From Chara braunii (taxonomy: Eukaryota; Streptophyta; Charophyceae; Charales; Characeae), in assembly GCA_003427395.1 (NCBI GenBank), contig BFEA01000108.1, positions 2,554,019 to 2,585,638 of the forward strand: a stretch of DNA of 31,620 nucleotides, written 5' to 3'. This document shows positions 8,694 through 18,887 of this stretch, piece after piece (positions within the stretch are counted from its first letter, which is position 1; the number at the start of each line of letters is the position of its first letter). The notes below the pieces were generated by a model. It searched no databases, was not told the DNA's origin, and was given only the letters and a program-made list of their open reading frames with translations. Position numbers and translations under genes: made by a program.

Positions 8694-9763
8694 TGCAAGG
8701 ATTCGGGTCCTCGGCAGGCCTAAGGGGCCCCTGTTGCATCTGCGCCCGCCCTAAGTGAAGGCGGGCCTAACAAATCACGAGAAGGCCCTCAGCTGTCCAA
8801 TTTCGTATTTGGGGTCCAGGCAGCTGTGACGCGCCAGTTGGTTGAAGGGAAACACAGGCCGAGCAACAAAGATATTCCACGGCCTTCTGGGCCTTGGCCC
8901 TGGGCGAGGATCGCAGCCTCATACACTGACAGTTGGGAGGCCCAACCGAAAAAGGCCCAGTAGCTGCAACACAAGCGCAGCACCCTGGGGCCTACCGGAA
9001 GCTTCTGGGCCCAAGCCCAGTCCAGCCAGTCTGCAATGGCAGGCAGGCCCTTTCTATATAGGAAAGAGCTCGCCACCGGCAGCCTCATTCAGGCACTCGC
9101 ATGCTAGCGGCAGCGCTGCTGGAGTGGACGCTCGTGGGCTGCTGCTCGCGCTGAGAGGCGAGGTGCTATTGCGTGCGGTGCAGGGAGCAGGGCGCTGCTG
9201 AAGGCAGCGCCATAGCCCAGCCTCCATAGCTGGTTGGGCTTGGACTACAGTGAGGCGCAGGGGTGGTACAGAGGGAAGACGTGGGAGTAAGATGGGGGAG
9301 AAAGAAGGATGATGATGATGGTGATGTGAGGGCACATACCTGGTAATGGCGATGGTCTGCATGGGCGACATCTTCAAGTACTGCGTAGGCTGCTAACGTC
9401 AACAGTTGCATTGTCAATTAGTAGGCAGAGAGTAGCTGTGTAGGAAGTAGGCTGGGCGCCGAGCGCCAAGTAGGGAGATAGGCCCTGGACACTCATGTTG
9501 GTGGTGGCGAGAGCAAGCTCTCATTGACATTGGTTTTCAGTGTTACGAATCTTCATTGGTGNCAAGTAGGGAGATAGGCCCTGGACACTCATGTTGGTGG
9601 TGGCGAGAGCAAGCTCTCATTGACATTGGTTTTCAGTGTTACGAATCTTCATTGGTGCTATATTGGTGCATTTCTGCTTTCTGGACACTGTGATACTATC
9701 TGGCCTTCAATGTGATTGTGCAATCTGGTTATTGTCATCTCGCTAATGCTCCTTTTCCTTGCA
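8694..9763 (+). repeat. 5' LTR of the gypsy element
   Basis: Starts TGCAAGGATTCGGGTCCTCG and ends TTTTCCTTGCA, with the canonical TG...CA. It is alignable over its length with 15835-16821. It is about 80 bp longer, accounted for by a 95-bp exact duplication around an N at 9562. A CTATATAGGAAAG segment at 9053-9065 is a plausible TATA region. LTRs of this class carry the promoter and polyadenylation signals, but their exact positions are not proven here. Confidence 0.93.
9467..9657 (+). repeat. 95-bp exact duplication flanking an N (probable assembly artefact)
   Basis: 9467-9561 and 9563-9657 are identical by eye and separated only by the N at 9562. The 3' LTR has a single copy of this segment. 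The pattern is that of two contig ends that overlap but were joined with a gap character. Confidence 0.85.
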
Positions 9764-9766
9764 ATT

Positions 9767-9778
9767 TGGTATCGGAGC
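9767..9778 (+). other. Primer-binding site, initiator tRNA-Met type
   Basis: TGGTATCGGAGC starts three bases after the LTR end. It differs at one position from TGGTATCAGAGC, the usual site complementary to the 3' end of initiator tRNA-Met in plant LTR retrotransposons. This position fixes the 5' LTR boundary. Confidence 0.85.
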
Positions 9779-11829
9779 TGGTTTGAACTGCGCTTCATTG
9801 ATTCTTCGCAATAGCTGTTTGGTGCTTCGCATGAAGTGTGGGGCAGTGATAAGGCTTGTGCGTTGAATGCCCAGGGTCGACTATGTGGTGACATTAGGGG
9901 TACGCTGGATGATGAGAGCTCGCTGTGTGGCATTTAAGCCAAGGTGGAACTGCATTCTGCTGTTGGTTGTGCCGAGGCAAAGACCGGTCACCATAAATGC
10001 ACATCAGGTTGCCGGTGAGAAATCTGTGGTTGGGGGCAGCATTATGAGGTACGTTGCTCTCTTCCTTATCTACCCTCTCCATTACTTCTTACCATGAGGA
10101 AGTGAGTTCTGTGTCGAGAGTCCTCTCAATGTGAGGTGTCGCGACACTCAACCTTGAGAGTTGACATTCTTCGGGGGCAGCAAGCTGGTGGGAGACGGGC
10201 AATGCCTCTGAAGGGCCCTGGACGAAGCACTGGACGAAGCACTCGGGTCATTGTCACCATGCCAACCCGCTGGGACTAGTACACGCATGCTTGGCAAGTC
10301 CTTGGTTTTGCTGCTGCGCAATAGAGGTCATGCAGGGCATGCCAGCCCTTTGGACAGACGGTCACCAGACCGTCTTTAAATATTTCTGGTGGGGACTCGG
10401 TGTTGACTCTAGCTGTGATCGTCGTCCTGTTTGCAACGGACGTTAAATAATTCCTTGGGGGCTGTCCTTAAACTGCCTCTTGATCTCCAGATCAAACCGG
10501 GTGTAAGGCTCGTTGCATGCGATGATAAATAAGGTGCAAGGGCTGGCAGGTTCGGCATAGACTTGGGGCACAAGGATGGGCTGGATTGCACACCTTTAGA
10601 CACGCCGCTCAACCAGATGCTCATGGCGTTGACACAAAGTGACAACTCAAGAAGGATACAGGGAGACAAGGGGGATTTTGGTAAGTGTTCGTTGTGACAA
10701 CAATTAGATAAACTGCCATCTAGCATGCATCTCTACAGGGAATATTATTTTTATTTTTGATTATTTAGTTGTTACAGACTTTACTAACAACTGACAAACA
10801 GCTGCAGGTAGAATAGCACATTCTTCGCTGCATGCAGACTGTTTCAGAGTTATCTAAAAATAAATTTAGTATTCCATGTAGGATATGACACTTATTATTG
10901 GTTACCGTGTGACTATTTTCTCCAGGCTGACTGAGACAAACTGATTATTCTTACTCGGTTGGGTGTTAGGCTAAGGTAGGATTCAATGTCAATTCTGTTT
11001 AGATCACACTCCACTGTAGCTCATAAGTGAAAGTTTTTTTTTTTTTTTTTTCGAAACATCTGTGGCAACCTGCTATTGGAGGTGATACGAGCATCCTCCA
11101 ATAGCAAGCCCCAGTTTATAGATGACTCCAATCTATTGGTGGGGAGAATCACGTGCTGGAAACCGGGTCCAACGTCCCACTGACAAGATTGAAGACAATA
11201 TACCTGGCAGAACGACATTGATTACCCTCTCTCGAGGGGATTCAGCCAGGTCACACCATATATGAAGATCTAGCCATGGGGAGGGTGGCAAACTCTCCTC
11301 CGATCATCCTAATTCCTCACAGTCATAACCGTGCAAGGCAAACCCTAGGCCCCCTCTGTGCATAAGGCCGCTGCCCAACTCCATGATTCACATTTTCCTC
11401 CAGCGGAGGACGTCTGCCTACCCTCCCTTATCGTAAGCTATTCACCCGACGAAGATCAGTCTCACAAGATTATTTTTATCAAATTAATGGCAGAGGATAA
11501 CAACATTCGTGACGTATTTCATTCTTGTTATTATTAGTATTATCACACATTTGCCATGCATACTCTTCCCACTGCCATTTCGCTTTATGTCCATCCCTTA
11601 TTAATTGTCCTATCTCCTCCCCCTATCCCCCACCCAACCTCTCGCTCCTCTCCATCATGCCCCCCACCTAGTGGCAGCCACAGAATATGACAGTGAGGAC
11701 CGACAACAGGGAGGGGGCATGGGGAAACCCTAAGTTAAAAAGAGACACCAACAAGTGATATTTACACGGGAGTAAAACAATCAAAACACATGCCAAACCC
11801 ATCGAGTAGTGAGGAGGAGGAGTTAGTGA
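9779..11829 (+). other. Untranslated leader of the gypsy element
   Basis: About 2 kb between primer-binding site and gag without a recognisable coding domain. Open frames (for example 9867-10097) show no known motif. It contains a short tandem CTGGACGAAGCA repeat at 10220-10245 and an R2 hairpin element at 11036-11177 that presumably inserted into the leader. Packaging signals are expected in this position but none can be identified by eye. Confidence 0.6.
11036..11177 (-). repeat. R2 element with 12-bp perfect hairpin, inside the gypsy leader
   Basis: T16 at 11036-11051 is followed by a perfect hairpin (TGCTATTGGAGG at 11071-11082 with CCTCCAATAGCA at 11095-11106), then CCAATCTATTGGTGGGG and the R2 core CTGGAAACCGGGTCCAAC-GTCCC. 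The layout is the same as 1806-1983, but the stem sequence is unrelated. Confidence 0.7.
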
Positions 11830-13930
11830 GTGGAAGATCTTAAGGTTACTCACAAAACTACTCTCAGTCGAACTTTGACCTTCCTAGAGTTAGGTCCAGG
11901 AGAGGAGAGGCGATTGCGGAGGGAAGCTAGGGAGAGGGCGGCATTGTGGAGAAAAAGGGATACTGAGGCCAGTGCCAGGGCTAGGAGCATAGCTAGCACA
12001 GATGTGACCATGGCTACCTCCTCTACCATGTCACAGGCCACTTCACAGGCCACTTCGTCTGTCGAACTTTGACCTTCCTAGAGTTAGGTCCAGGAGAGGA
12101 AAGGCGGTTGCGGAGGGGAGCTAGGAAGAGGGCGGCATTGCGGAGGAAAAGGGACACTGAGGCCAATGCTAGGGCTAGGAGCATAGCTAGCACAGGTGTG
12201 ACCATGGCTCCCTCCTCTACCATGTCACAGGCCACTTCACAGGCCACTTCGTCAGGAGTCGATCAGAGTACTCAAGGCTCCATAAGTCAGATTGTTGGCG
12301 TGCAAGTCAGCCAGCAGCCCCCGCTCACTCCGGAGGATTATGAGATCCTCCAAACGGAAGCTCTTCATGATGAGTTGCACTGGCACCTGAGAGAAGTGGA
12401 AGGGAGGGCTAGATTGAGAAAAGTCAGATTAGGCACTAGGTTGCAGAAGCTAAGAGGACTAGAAGGACTACATGATGCTACATTAAATCCTGTTGATCGG
12501 TCGCTGCGCAATTCGCCACTTTGTGTGGCAGAAATGCAGGTAGTTCAGCAAGAATTGTTGGCTGAACTAGTGACATGCTATAAACGAATCTGGCTGCACT
12601 CCAGGGGCCTCGTCCAGTCATGAGGCAGCCCCAGTTCTCTGTAGTTCCCCCTTCGGTTGCAGGTCCTTCAGTGACGCCGTTGCCGATACGGCAAACCTTC
12701 TCGCCTATGTATGGCATGGCTCTCTCAGGCGGACAACCAATAGTTAGTGGTCCAGTCCTTAGAGCTTCTATTGTACCATCCACGACGGTGGTAACTACAG
12801 TCCCATTGCTAGGGCAAGCCCAGGTTAGCGTGCAGCAACCGGTGTCAGTGGCCATGCAACCATCGCAACAATCACCTGGGCAGGTCCAACCTATGCAGTG
12901 GATGCCCAAGATTCCTTTGCCGAGTCCTAAGCCCTTCTATGGCGACAGGAAGAAGGACGAGGACCTGGACACCAGGGTGACGACTGTGCCCAAATGGGTT
13001 AGTGCAGCAACAGGGCTATGGTCAAAACTTCGATGCCCAGATATTGGAAGACTTTGTACAAACTGTGTACAAAAGGTGGCATTACCCTCAAGGGGCTCAG
13101 AAGGCCACCGACACGATTAACAATCTTTGTGCGAAAAGGTACAAGAATGTATGCGAGGTCACAAACACTGTAGAACGCCTGATCGTAGTACCTGGTGTGC
13201 GTTTTGACCCTCAGGTACTCCTCACGAACTATTTGAGATGTCTGCCCTCAGAAGTTAGGACAAAACGCGTGGACGAGGCCTACATAGACCAACATATCTT
13301 CGCTACTTTTAGCAGGAAGGCCTTAGACATAGAGGCTAAGCTGGGATCCGCGCATAGGAGATGGTAGGAAGAAGAGACTGGATGAAGAAGGGTCAACTAA
13401 TGTTCCTTGACCATGATGGTCAGACAACTGAAATTGACGACTTCTCAGACCTTGGGGAGGAGACAGAGCATGAAGGGGCCAATGAGACTTCAGATGGGGG
13501 AGTTGTGGCACCTATCAAAGAAAAGGCTAGGGGGACCGGGAAGAAGAAGGTAGTCCGGTCTGCGGGTCAGGACGACCAAGGAACACCCACATGGGTAAAA
13601 CTTGATTTATATTACGAGGTGTGGAGGGATAGAGTTGCTAGAGGCACGTGCATGAATTGTGGCAACTACAGCCACACGTCTAAAACGTGTCGAGGCAAGA
13701 AGGTCACTACAAAGATAGCCTCACCAACAGTGGTGGGCGAACCTTGGCAGTGCTTGCACTTCACAGGGAAACATCTCGGGCCAATAGGAGTCTTAGCCGC
13801 TCTTACTCGCGCTGAAGTGGTAACATTGTCGTCCCCGCTTCAGGCGTTGGCCAAGGCTAGTGACCATACATCGCCCCGCAGACACATTCAACCCCACCGA
13901 CGCTCTGTTCGAGAGATGTATCTGAGTCCT
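11830..13930 (+). pseudogene. gag: gag pseudogene of the gypsy element (capsid and zinc knuckle)
   Basis: Structural protein of the retrotransposon particle. A likely start ATG lies at 11830 (MEDLKVTHKTTLSRTLTFLE). The 194-bp duplication then shifts the frame. Reading continues 12069-12600 with an Arg-rich N-terminal part and PLTPEDYEILQTEALHDEL, shifts near 12600 into a Pro/Gln/Val-rich linker ending PKPFYGDRKKDEDL, and shifts again near 13000. The retrotransposon capsid-like helical region follows (FVQTVYKRWHYPQGAQKAT to about 13360). The last part (13361-13930) holds a CCHC zinc knuckle, CMNCGNYSHTSKTC at 13649-13690, with spacing C-x2-C-x4-H-x4-C. There are at least four frame changes, so it is not translatable as one protein. 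Confidence 0.85.
11871..12258 (+). repeat. 194-bp tandem duplication at the start of gag
   Basis: AACTTTGACCTTCCTAGAG starts at 11871 and again at 12065. The two units stay closely similar to about 12250 (ACCATGTCACAGGCCACTTC in both). Because 194 is not a multiple of three, the duplication throws the gag frame from the one starting at 11830 into that of 12069. Confidence 0.9.
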
Positions 13931-13983
13931 TAGAAGGGTTACAGTCCGAGTGGTCAGGGAAGGACCACAAAGACTCTTGGGCG

Positions 13984-14560
13984 ATGATCTGTGGAGGTCC
14001 CAAGGGTGAACATTTCGTGATAGACGATGTAGGTGGCTGCAAAGTGGGTGCCTTCGCATACATAGGCTCTACACGGAATTTCATCAGTCGTGCTTGTGTG
14101 GATAGACTGCGCTTAGGGGACCAAGTGCAGCGGCTTAGCAAAATTGTAGCTTCTACGCTAGCCAACAAGCACCGAAAGGTAGTTAAGGACTTTGTCAAGG
14201 ACGTAGTTTGTTCCTTCTCTTATGGAGGAGAGGAATTGTGACACAAAATCTCATTCCTCGTTAGCGATGAACTGCCCTTTGATAGGCATGTACTACCTCG
14301 AGGTTGCTCAACCTCAGTTTGAAGAAAGGTGTTGATACACAAGCTGCCCAACGGTAGGACCGTTAGACTGCAAAAGTATAAAGCTAGCAGTCTAATGGAA
14401 AACTGTGGCTCCATGTGTGCCTCCTCTTTCTATTACTATAAGCAGAATCGCGAGGAGGGCATGTATCTAGTCTTTGTCTTTGAGAAAGGGGAGGCTGTAA
14501 AAACACCCCCAAAGATAGAATCAGTCGTCGCACAATATTCCAACCTTTTTTAGGAGCCCA
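13984..14560 (+). pseudogene. pol: Aspartic protease region of pol, inactive
   Basis: Retroviral-type protease segment. The flap and active-site block reads VGAFAYIGSTRNFIS; the family pattern is D-S/T-G-A/S-T, so the catalytic Asp is replaced by Tyr (codon TAC at 14059-14061) and the next residue by Ile. An in-frame TGA at 14239-14241 precedes KISFLVSDELPFD. A shift near 14285 gives GMYYLEVAQPQFE, and from 14329 the frame returns (HKLPNGRTVRLQKYKASS) to a TAG at 14551-14553 before EPTGVVEREVVHAIE. This linker leads into the RT. The element could not process its own polyprotein. Confidence 0.8.
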
Positions 14561-14603
14561 CAGGCGTGGTGGAAAGGGAGGTTGTCCATGCGATAGAGGC
14601 AAG

Positions 14604-15270
14604 GTGCCTAGAGGACAAATCTATAGGATGTCTCCTGCGGAGTTGGATGAGCTCCGCCGCCAGCTCAAGGAGCTCACAGAAAAATGATGGATTCGGCCTA
14701 GTACCTCCCCTTACGGTGCACCAATCTTATTTGTCCCTAAGAAGGGGGGTACCTTAAGGATGTGCATTGACTATAGGGGCCTCAATGCCATCGCAGCAAA
14801 GAACGCAGAGCCCCTACCCCGCATCGACGACCTATTGGATAGAGTGCAGGGATGACGGTACCTTACTAAGATAAATCTAAAGTTCGAATACCATCAAATT
14901 GCCATTAGACCCGAGGACCAACACAAAACCGCTTTTCAGACCAGGTATGGTCTGTATGAGTTTGTGGTGATGCCCTTTGGCCTATGCAATGCCCCTGGAA
15001 CATTCCAACACGCCATGAATAGGGTTTTGCACGAGTAGTTAAACAAGTTTATCGTCGCGTACCTTGACGATATTCTTATCTTTAGTAGGACTGTAAAGGA
15101 GCATGCTGAACACTTGAAAATAGTGTTAGGTCTCCTAAGACAGCACCATTACAAGGTAAACTGAAAAAAGCGAGTTCGGTTGCACCAAGATCTTGTACTT
15201 GGGTCATGAAATCTCCGCAGATGGGTTGAGGCCGAATGATGCCAAAGTGACCAGCATGCAGGACTGGCCT
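14604..15270 (+). pseudogene. pol: Reverse transcriptase region of pol
   Basis: Well-preserved Ty3/gypsy RT. One frame from 14604 gives [60 protein letters not shown] and the catalytic box YLDDILIFS (YLDD at 15060-15071). Four in-frame stops interrupt it, at 14685, 14853, 15036 and 15162, each explainable by a single base change in a Gly, Cys, Tyr or Trp-type codon. A one-base loss near 15170 shifts to EFGCTKILYLGHEISADGL, which ends at MQDWP (15270). RNase H should follow but is absent. Confidence 0.93.
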
Positions 15271-15272
15271 CT

Positions 15273-15795
15273 CAGGATGCTATGATTGCATCTGAGAATA
15301 AGCATAGACGGCCGTCTAACTTTCAAGTAGGTGATAGATTTTGGGTTAAAGCATTTGAACTAGGTCAAGAGTAGGGGATTTCACGCAAACTAATGCCACA
15401 GTACTTTGGGCCCTGGGAGATCTTAGACATTGTAGGAGATCAACCAGATGGGCCTTCATACAAGATTTGCATTCCTACACACTTGCGTACTCCATGCATC
15501 CAAGTTGGCACCTTTCGTTGTCACTGAGTTTCCCTCCAGGAGAGCAATGCTGCCCCCAACCATGGATGGACATGTGGACATTGACGATATCTTCGAGCAC
15601 AGGCGGATGCCTGTACTCAAACCTCCAAGAAGGGGTCGACCGCCAAAGCCACAGATGCAATACAGAGTGTGGTTCAGACATCACACTGATTCTCAAGAGG
15701 ACCGGTTGTTCACAAGAGAGGAATTAGTGAAGACTGCTCCCCAAATCGTCTCAAGTTACGAGAAAAAGCTGAAAGGGAAGCAGCCTCTTACATAA
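15273..15795 (+). pseudogene. pol: Integrase C-terminus and chromodomain of pol
   Basis: Directly after the RT end the sequence jumps to the far C-terminal end of integrase: RRPSNFQVGDRFWVKAFEL, then KLMPQYFGPWEILD (the GPY/F module), with a TAG near 15372. A frameshift near 15490 leads to HASKLAPFVVTEFPSRRAM. The last open stretch (to the TAA at 15793-15795) has a basic PPRRGRPPKPQ linker, then MQYRVWFRHHTDSQEDRLFT and APQIVSSYEKKLKGK. The spacing resembles a retroelement chromodomain, which in chromoviruses targets integration to marked chromatin. Zinc-binding and DDE core domains of integrase are missing. Confidence 0.8.
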
Positions 15796-15820
15796 GAACT
15801 TCTCAGAGGACTATCGAATT

Positions 15821-15834
15821 AAAGGAGGAGGGAA
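15821..15834 (+). other. Polypurine tract
   Basis: AAAGGAGGAGGGAA lies immediately before the TG of the 3' LTR, the standard primer site for plus-strand DNA synthesis of LTR retrotransposons. Confidence 0.9.
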
Positions 15835-16821
15835 TGCGAGGATTCACGTCCTCGGCAGGCCTAGGGGGCCCCTGTTGCATCTGCGCCCGCCCTAAGTGAA
15901 GGCGGGCCTAACAAATCACGAGAAGGCCTTCAGCTGTGAAATTTCGTATTTGGGGTCCAGGCAGTTGTGACGCGCCAGTTGGTTGAAGCGAAACAGGCCG
16001 AACAACAAAGATATTCCACGGCTTCTGGGCCTTTCAAAGATTGCAGGCCCTGGGCGAGGATCATAGCCTCATACACTGACAGTTGGGAGGCCCAACCGAA
16101 AAAGGCCCAGTAGCTACAACACAAGTGCAGCACCCTGGAGCCTACCGGAAGCTTCTGGGCCCAGGCCCAGTCCAGACAGGCTGGAAAGGCAGGCAGGCCC
16201 TTTCCATATAGGAAAGAGCTCGCCACTGGCAGCCTCATTCAGGCACTCGCATGCTAGCGGCAGCGCTGCTGGAGCAAACGCTCGTGGGCTGCTGCTGGCG
16301 CTGAGAGGCGAGGTGCTAGCGCGTGCGGTCGTGCAGGGAGCAGGGCGCTGCTGAGGGCAGTGCCATAGCCCAGCCTCCATAGCTGGTTGGGCTTGGACTA
16401 CAGTGAGGCGCAGGGGTGGTCTGCGAGTGTACAGAGGGAAGACGTGGGAGTAAGACAGGGGGTAGAGAGAAGGATGATGATGATGGTGATGTGAGGGCAC
16501 ATACCTGGTATTGGCAATGGGCGGCATCTTCAAGTACTTCGTAGGCTGCTGCCGTCAACAGTTGCATTGTCAATTAGTAGGCAGAGAGTAGCTGTGTGGG
16601 AAGTAGGCTGGGCGCCGGGCGCGAAGTAGGGAGATAGGCCCTGGACAGTCATGTTGGTGGTGGCGAGAGCAAGCTCTCATTGACATTGGTTTTCAGTGTT
16701 ACGAATCTTCATTGGTGTTATATTGGTGCATTTCTGCTTTCTGGACACTGATACTATCTGGCCTTCAATGTGATTGTGCAATCTGGTTATTGTCATTTTG
16801 CTAATGCTCATTTTCCTTGCA
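15835..16821 (+). repeat. 3' LTR of the gypsy element
   Basis: Starts TGCGAGGATTCACGTCCTCG and ends TTTTCCTTGCA. It matches the 5' LTR throughout, with scattered substitutions and small indels (for example extra bases near 16030-16045), and has a single copy of the segment duplicated in the 5' LTR. CAAT follows at 16822-16825. Confidence 0.93.
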
Positions 16822-17225
16822 CAATCTTTAATAGCGGAAGAAAAAATGTCCACGGACGAGGGGAAATTCGAACACATGACGATGAGATCCCGTTCTGTGT
16901 ATGGGAAACAGAAACAAGGGGGAGGAGGGGGAGGGGGGGGAGGAGGGGAGGGGGGAGGGGAGGGGGAGACACAGAAAAAAAAAACAAAAAAACCCAAAAG
17001 AAACTAGGCTATCAGCTGGGCCACCCGGGTCACCTTATTTTCCTGGGCGGCTCAGCCATGCAAGGACCAGAGAAGGTCCCAGCCCCCCCCAAAAAACAAA
17101 AAAAATCCAAGAACTCCAAAAAAAACTCTTACGCAGAACGATAAACTGAACCTTTCCCTCAGGGTTACATCAAATTTAAAATATAAAATAAAATTAAGAA
17201 AAGTTTCTTCTTCGTTTTTTTTTTT
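16822..17225. other. No gene; G-rich tract at 16917-16967
   Basis: 16917-16967 is almost pure G with single A spacers (at least eight G-runs of three or more), capable of G-quadruplex formation on the plus strand. A-rich runs follow at 16975-17000 and 17090-17130. The open frames here are Gly/Lys low-complexity shadows. Confidence 0.6.
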
Positions 17226-17277
17226 GGCCCGGCCGGGCAAGTGGTCCCGGGGCCTTGACCCACTACCATTCGGTTTT
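17226..17277 (-). repeat. R5 dispersed repeat, inverted copy
   Basis: The reverse complement (GGTAGTGGGTCAAGGCCCCGGG then ACCACT) resembles 19298-19350 (GGTAGTGGGACATGGCCCCCGGG then CCACT). It is a short inverted pair about 2 kb apart, flanking the solo LTR region. Confidence 0.5.
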
Positions 17278-17811
17278 GCTTCGTTGTTGCGTGTGTGACA
17301 TCCGTGCCAACCGCGGATCGTAATTTCATCACTCGGTTGCGACGGTATTTGGGGCATTTTTTTAATCGCACAGACGGACCTAGAGGCGGTCTGTCATTGG
17401 CAGGCTTTTCGTTTTATGAATCGGCAGGGCAGGCAGCAGGGTTCTGGTTTCTTGCATGTTATAGAGTTTGCAAGACACGAGAACACCGCCTATGTACGCC
17501 CGAGGATTCCTTCTGAATAAAACGAAAAGAATACACACACACACACAACAACAACAACAACAACAGCAACCAAAAAAAAAAAAAAAAGAGTAACCTCTCA
17601 CGTAAAATATCTGCCAAAAGAAATTACAATGAATGCGCATCACCGTGACAATGCACGGACCACAATGCTGCCCACCCCAATGCTTTCTGCTGCTCTATCC
17701 ACACAATCCTCCCCATCCACGGACCCGTCCACGGCAGGTATGCAAGCGACCACCAGAGATATGGCCGGTACCAGGAAGACGGGACGGAACCAGAGGACCA
17801 ACAGAGCTATG
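17278..17811. other. No gene recognised; microsatellite at 17531-17588
   Basis: An (AC)n then (AAC)n run followed by A15 lies at 17531-17588. Two overlapping plus-strand frames run from 17629 to 17899 and cross into the solo LTR, so they are unlikely to be a gene. Confidence 0.5.
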
Positions 17812-18887
17812 TGTGAGGAACGAGCCCTCATGGGGCCCTATCAGACATCACAGGTTCTGGGCAGAGGCCCCCAGCAAGCCAAGTGCCTGCCCTAAGTGAA
17901 GGCGGGCCTGAATATTCATTAGAGGCCAAAATTCGACACTTTCATATGCAGGTGTTCAGGCTCTTGCAGCACGCCAGTTGGTCGAAGTGGGGGCGCGAGC
18001 CTCACTAAGCTGCGTCGTACAGTTGGCCCAGGCCCTGGCAGTTGCGCCTGGTCGCATATACACAAAGCAGGGCCGATACATCATGAAGCGGCCACCGGCC
18101 TACCTACCCCGGGGTCCTGCACAAATGCAGCAAACAGCCTAAGTCCGGAGACTCAGGCTGTGCCCAACTGTAAAGGGCCCAGGCCCTCAACTGTAGGCTC
18201 GGGCCTGGGCGCAAGGACCGAGGCCCAACCAGAAGCTACTGGAAGCTTCCAGCCAGGCCACACGCAGCATCCAGGAGGCTGCCACTTCCATATAGGAAGT
18301 GAGGCAGCCCAGGCCAGGCATTCTGGCCTGCGCAGGCAATGCGGTCACGCTGCTGCGCTGCTGCATTGGATGCTGCACTATGGTAAGGGCGTTGGCGGGG
18401 CGCGCAGAGCTGAAGTGGGGTGCTGCAGGGCAGCGGTGCACTGGCAGCCATAGCCGGGCTGCTGGGCGCTAGGGGGTAAGAGGGGGCGATCTGGTGGTCT
18501 TCAGGGAAGGAGGGGAGTGTGGATTATCAAGGTCTGATGAGGGTGACGAGATACATACCTGGTGCATGAAGAGAGGTCGGCTATGGTGTTGCCATCGTGT
18601 ACATTGGTCTTGGAGAGTCAAAGCGAGCCTGTTGCGTGAACACAGCTGTAGGTAGGATAGTCGAGTAGAGTAGGCTGGGCGCTGGGCGCCAGACAGAGAG
18701 GAGCAACTTTGGATACTGTGTTGGTGTGGCCTGAGGGCTTGAACATTGGCTCATTACTTCATTGTATTGCTCTATTTGGATGGATTCTCGGCGCAATTGT
18801 GCTCTCGGCGTGTACACGACTTCATGGACATCTGTGTGATTTCGCAATTTGGTTTTCTGTATATCGTTCACACTCATATTCCTTGCA
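17812..18887 (+). mobile_element. Solo LTR of a related gypsy family
   Basis: Starts TGTGAGGAACGAGCCCTC and ends CATATTCCTTGCA. It shares with the 8694 LTR the end motif CCTTGCA, CCTAAGTGAAGGCGGGCCTG, an ACGCCAGTTGGT motif, TTCCATATAGGAAG, ATACATACCTGGT and GGCTGGGCGC. TATG lies on both sides (17808-17811 and 18888-18891), a 4-bp target duplication. No internal domain is present, so it is a product of LTR-LTR recombination. It is too diverged from the 8694 LTR to be the same subfamily. Confidence 0.8.

Larger units (their letters stand above)
8694..16821 (+). mobile_element. Ty3/gypsy chromovirus-type LTR retrotransposon, complete ends, defective
   Basis: The element spans about 8.1 kb from TGCAAGGATTC to CCTTGCA. 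It has two LTRs (8694-9763 and 15835-16821), a primer-binding site just inside the 5' LTR, a polypurine tract just before the 3' LTR, and gag-protease-RT-integrase order (Ty3/gypsy, not copia). A CAAT direct repeat flanks it (8690-8693 and 16822-16825); ACAAT matches if the terminal A is shared. A chromodomain-like segment follows the integrase C terminus. The coding region has many stops and frameshifts, and the RNase H and integrase catalytic core are deleted. The LTRs differ at many positions, so the insertion is not recent. Confidence 0.93.

Noticed and set aside
8842-9201. 119-residue frame in the 5' LTR (and minus-strand frames repeated at 15930-16573) as proteins
   Set aside because: They lie within LTRs and change frame between the two LTR copies.
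12478-12909. 143-residue minus-strand frame opposite gag
   Set aside because: It is the antisense shadow of the gag linker; the plus-strand reading joins a zinc knuckle and pol.
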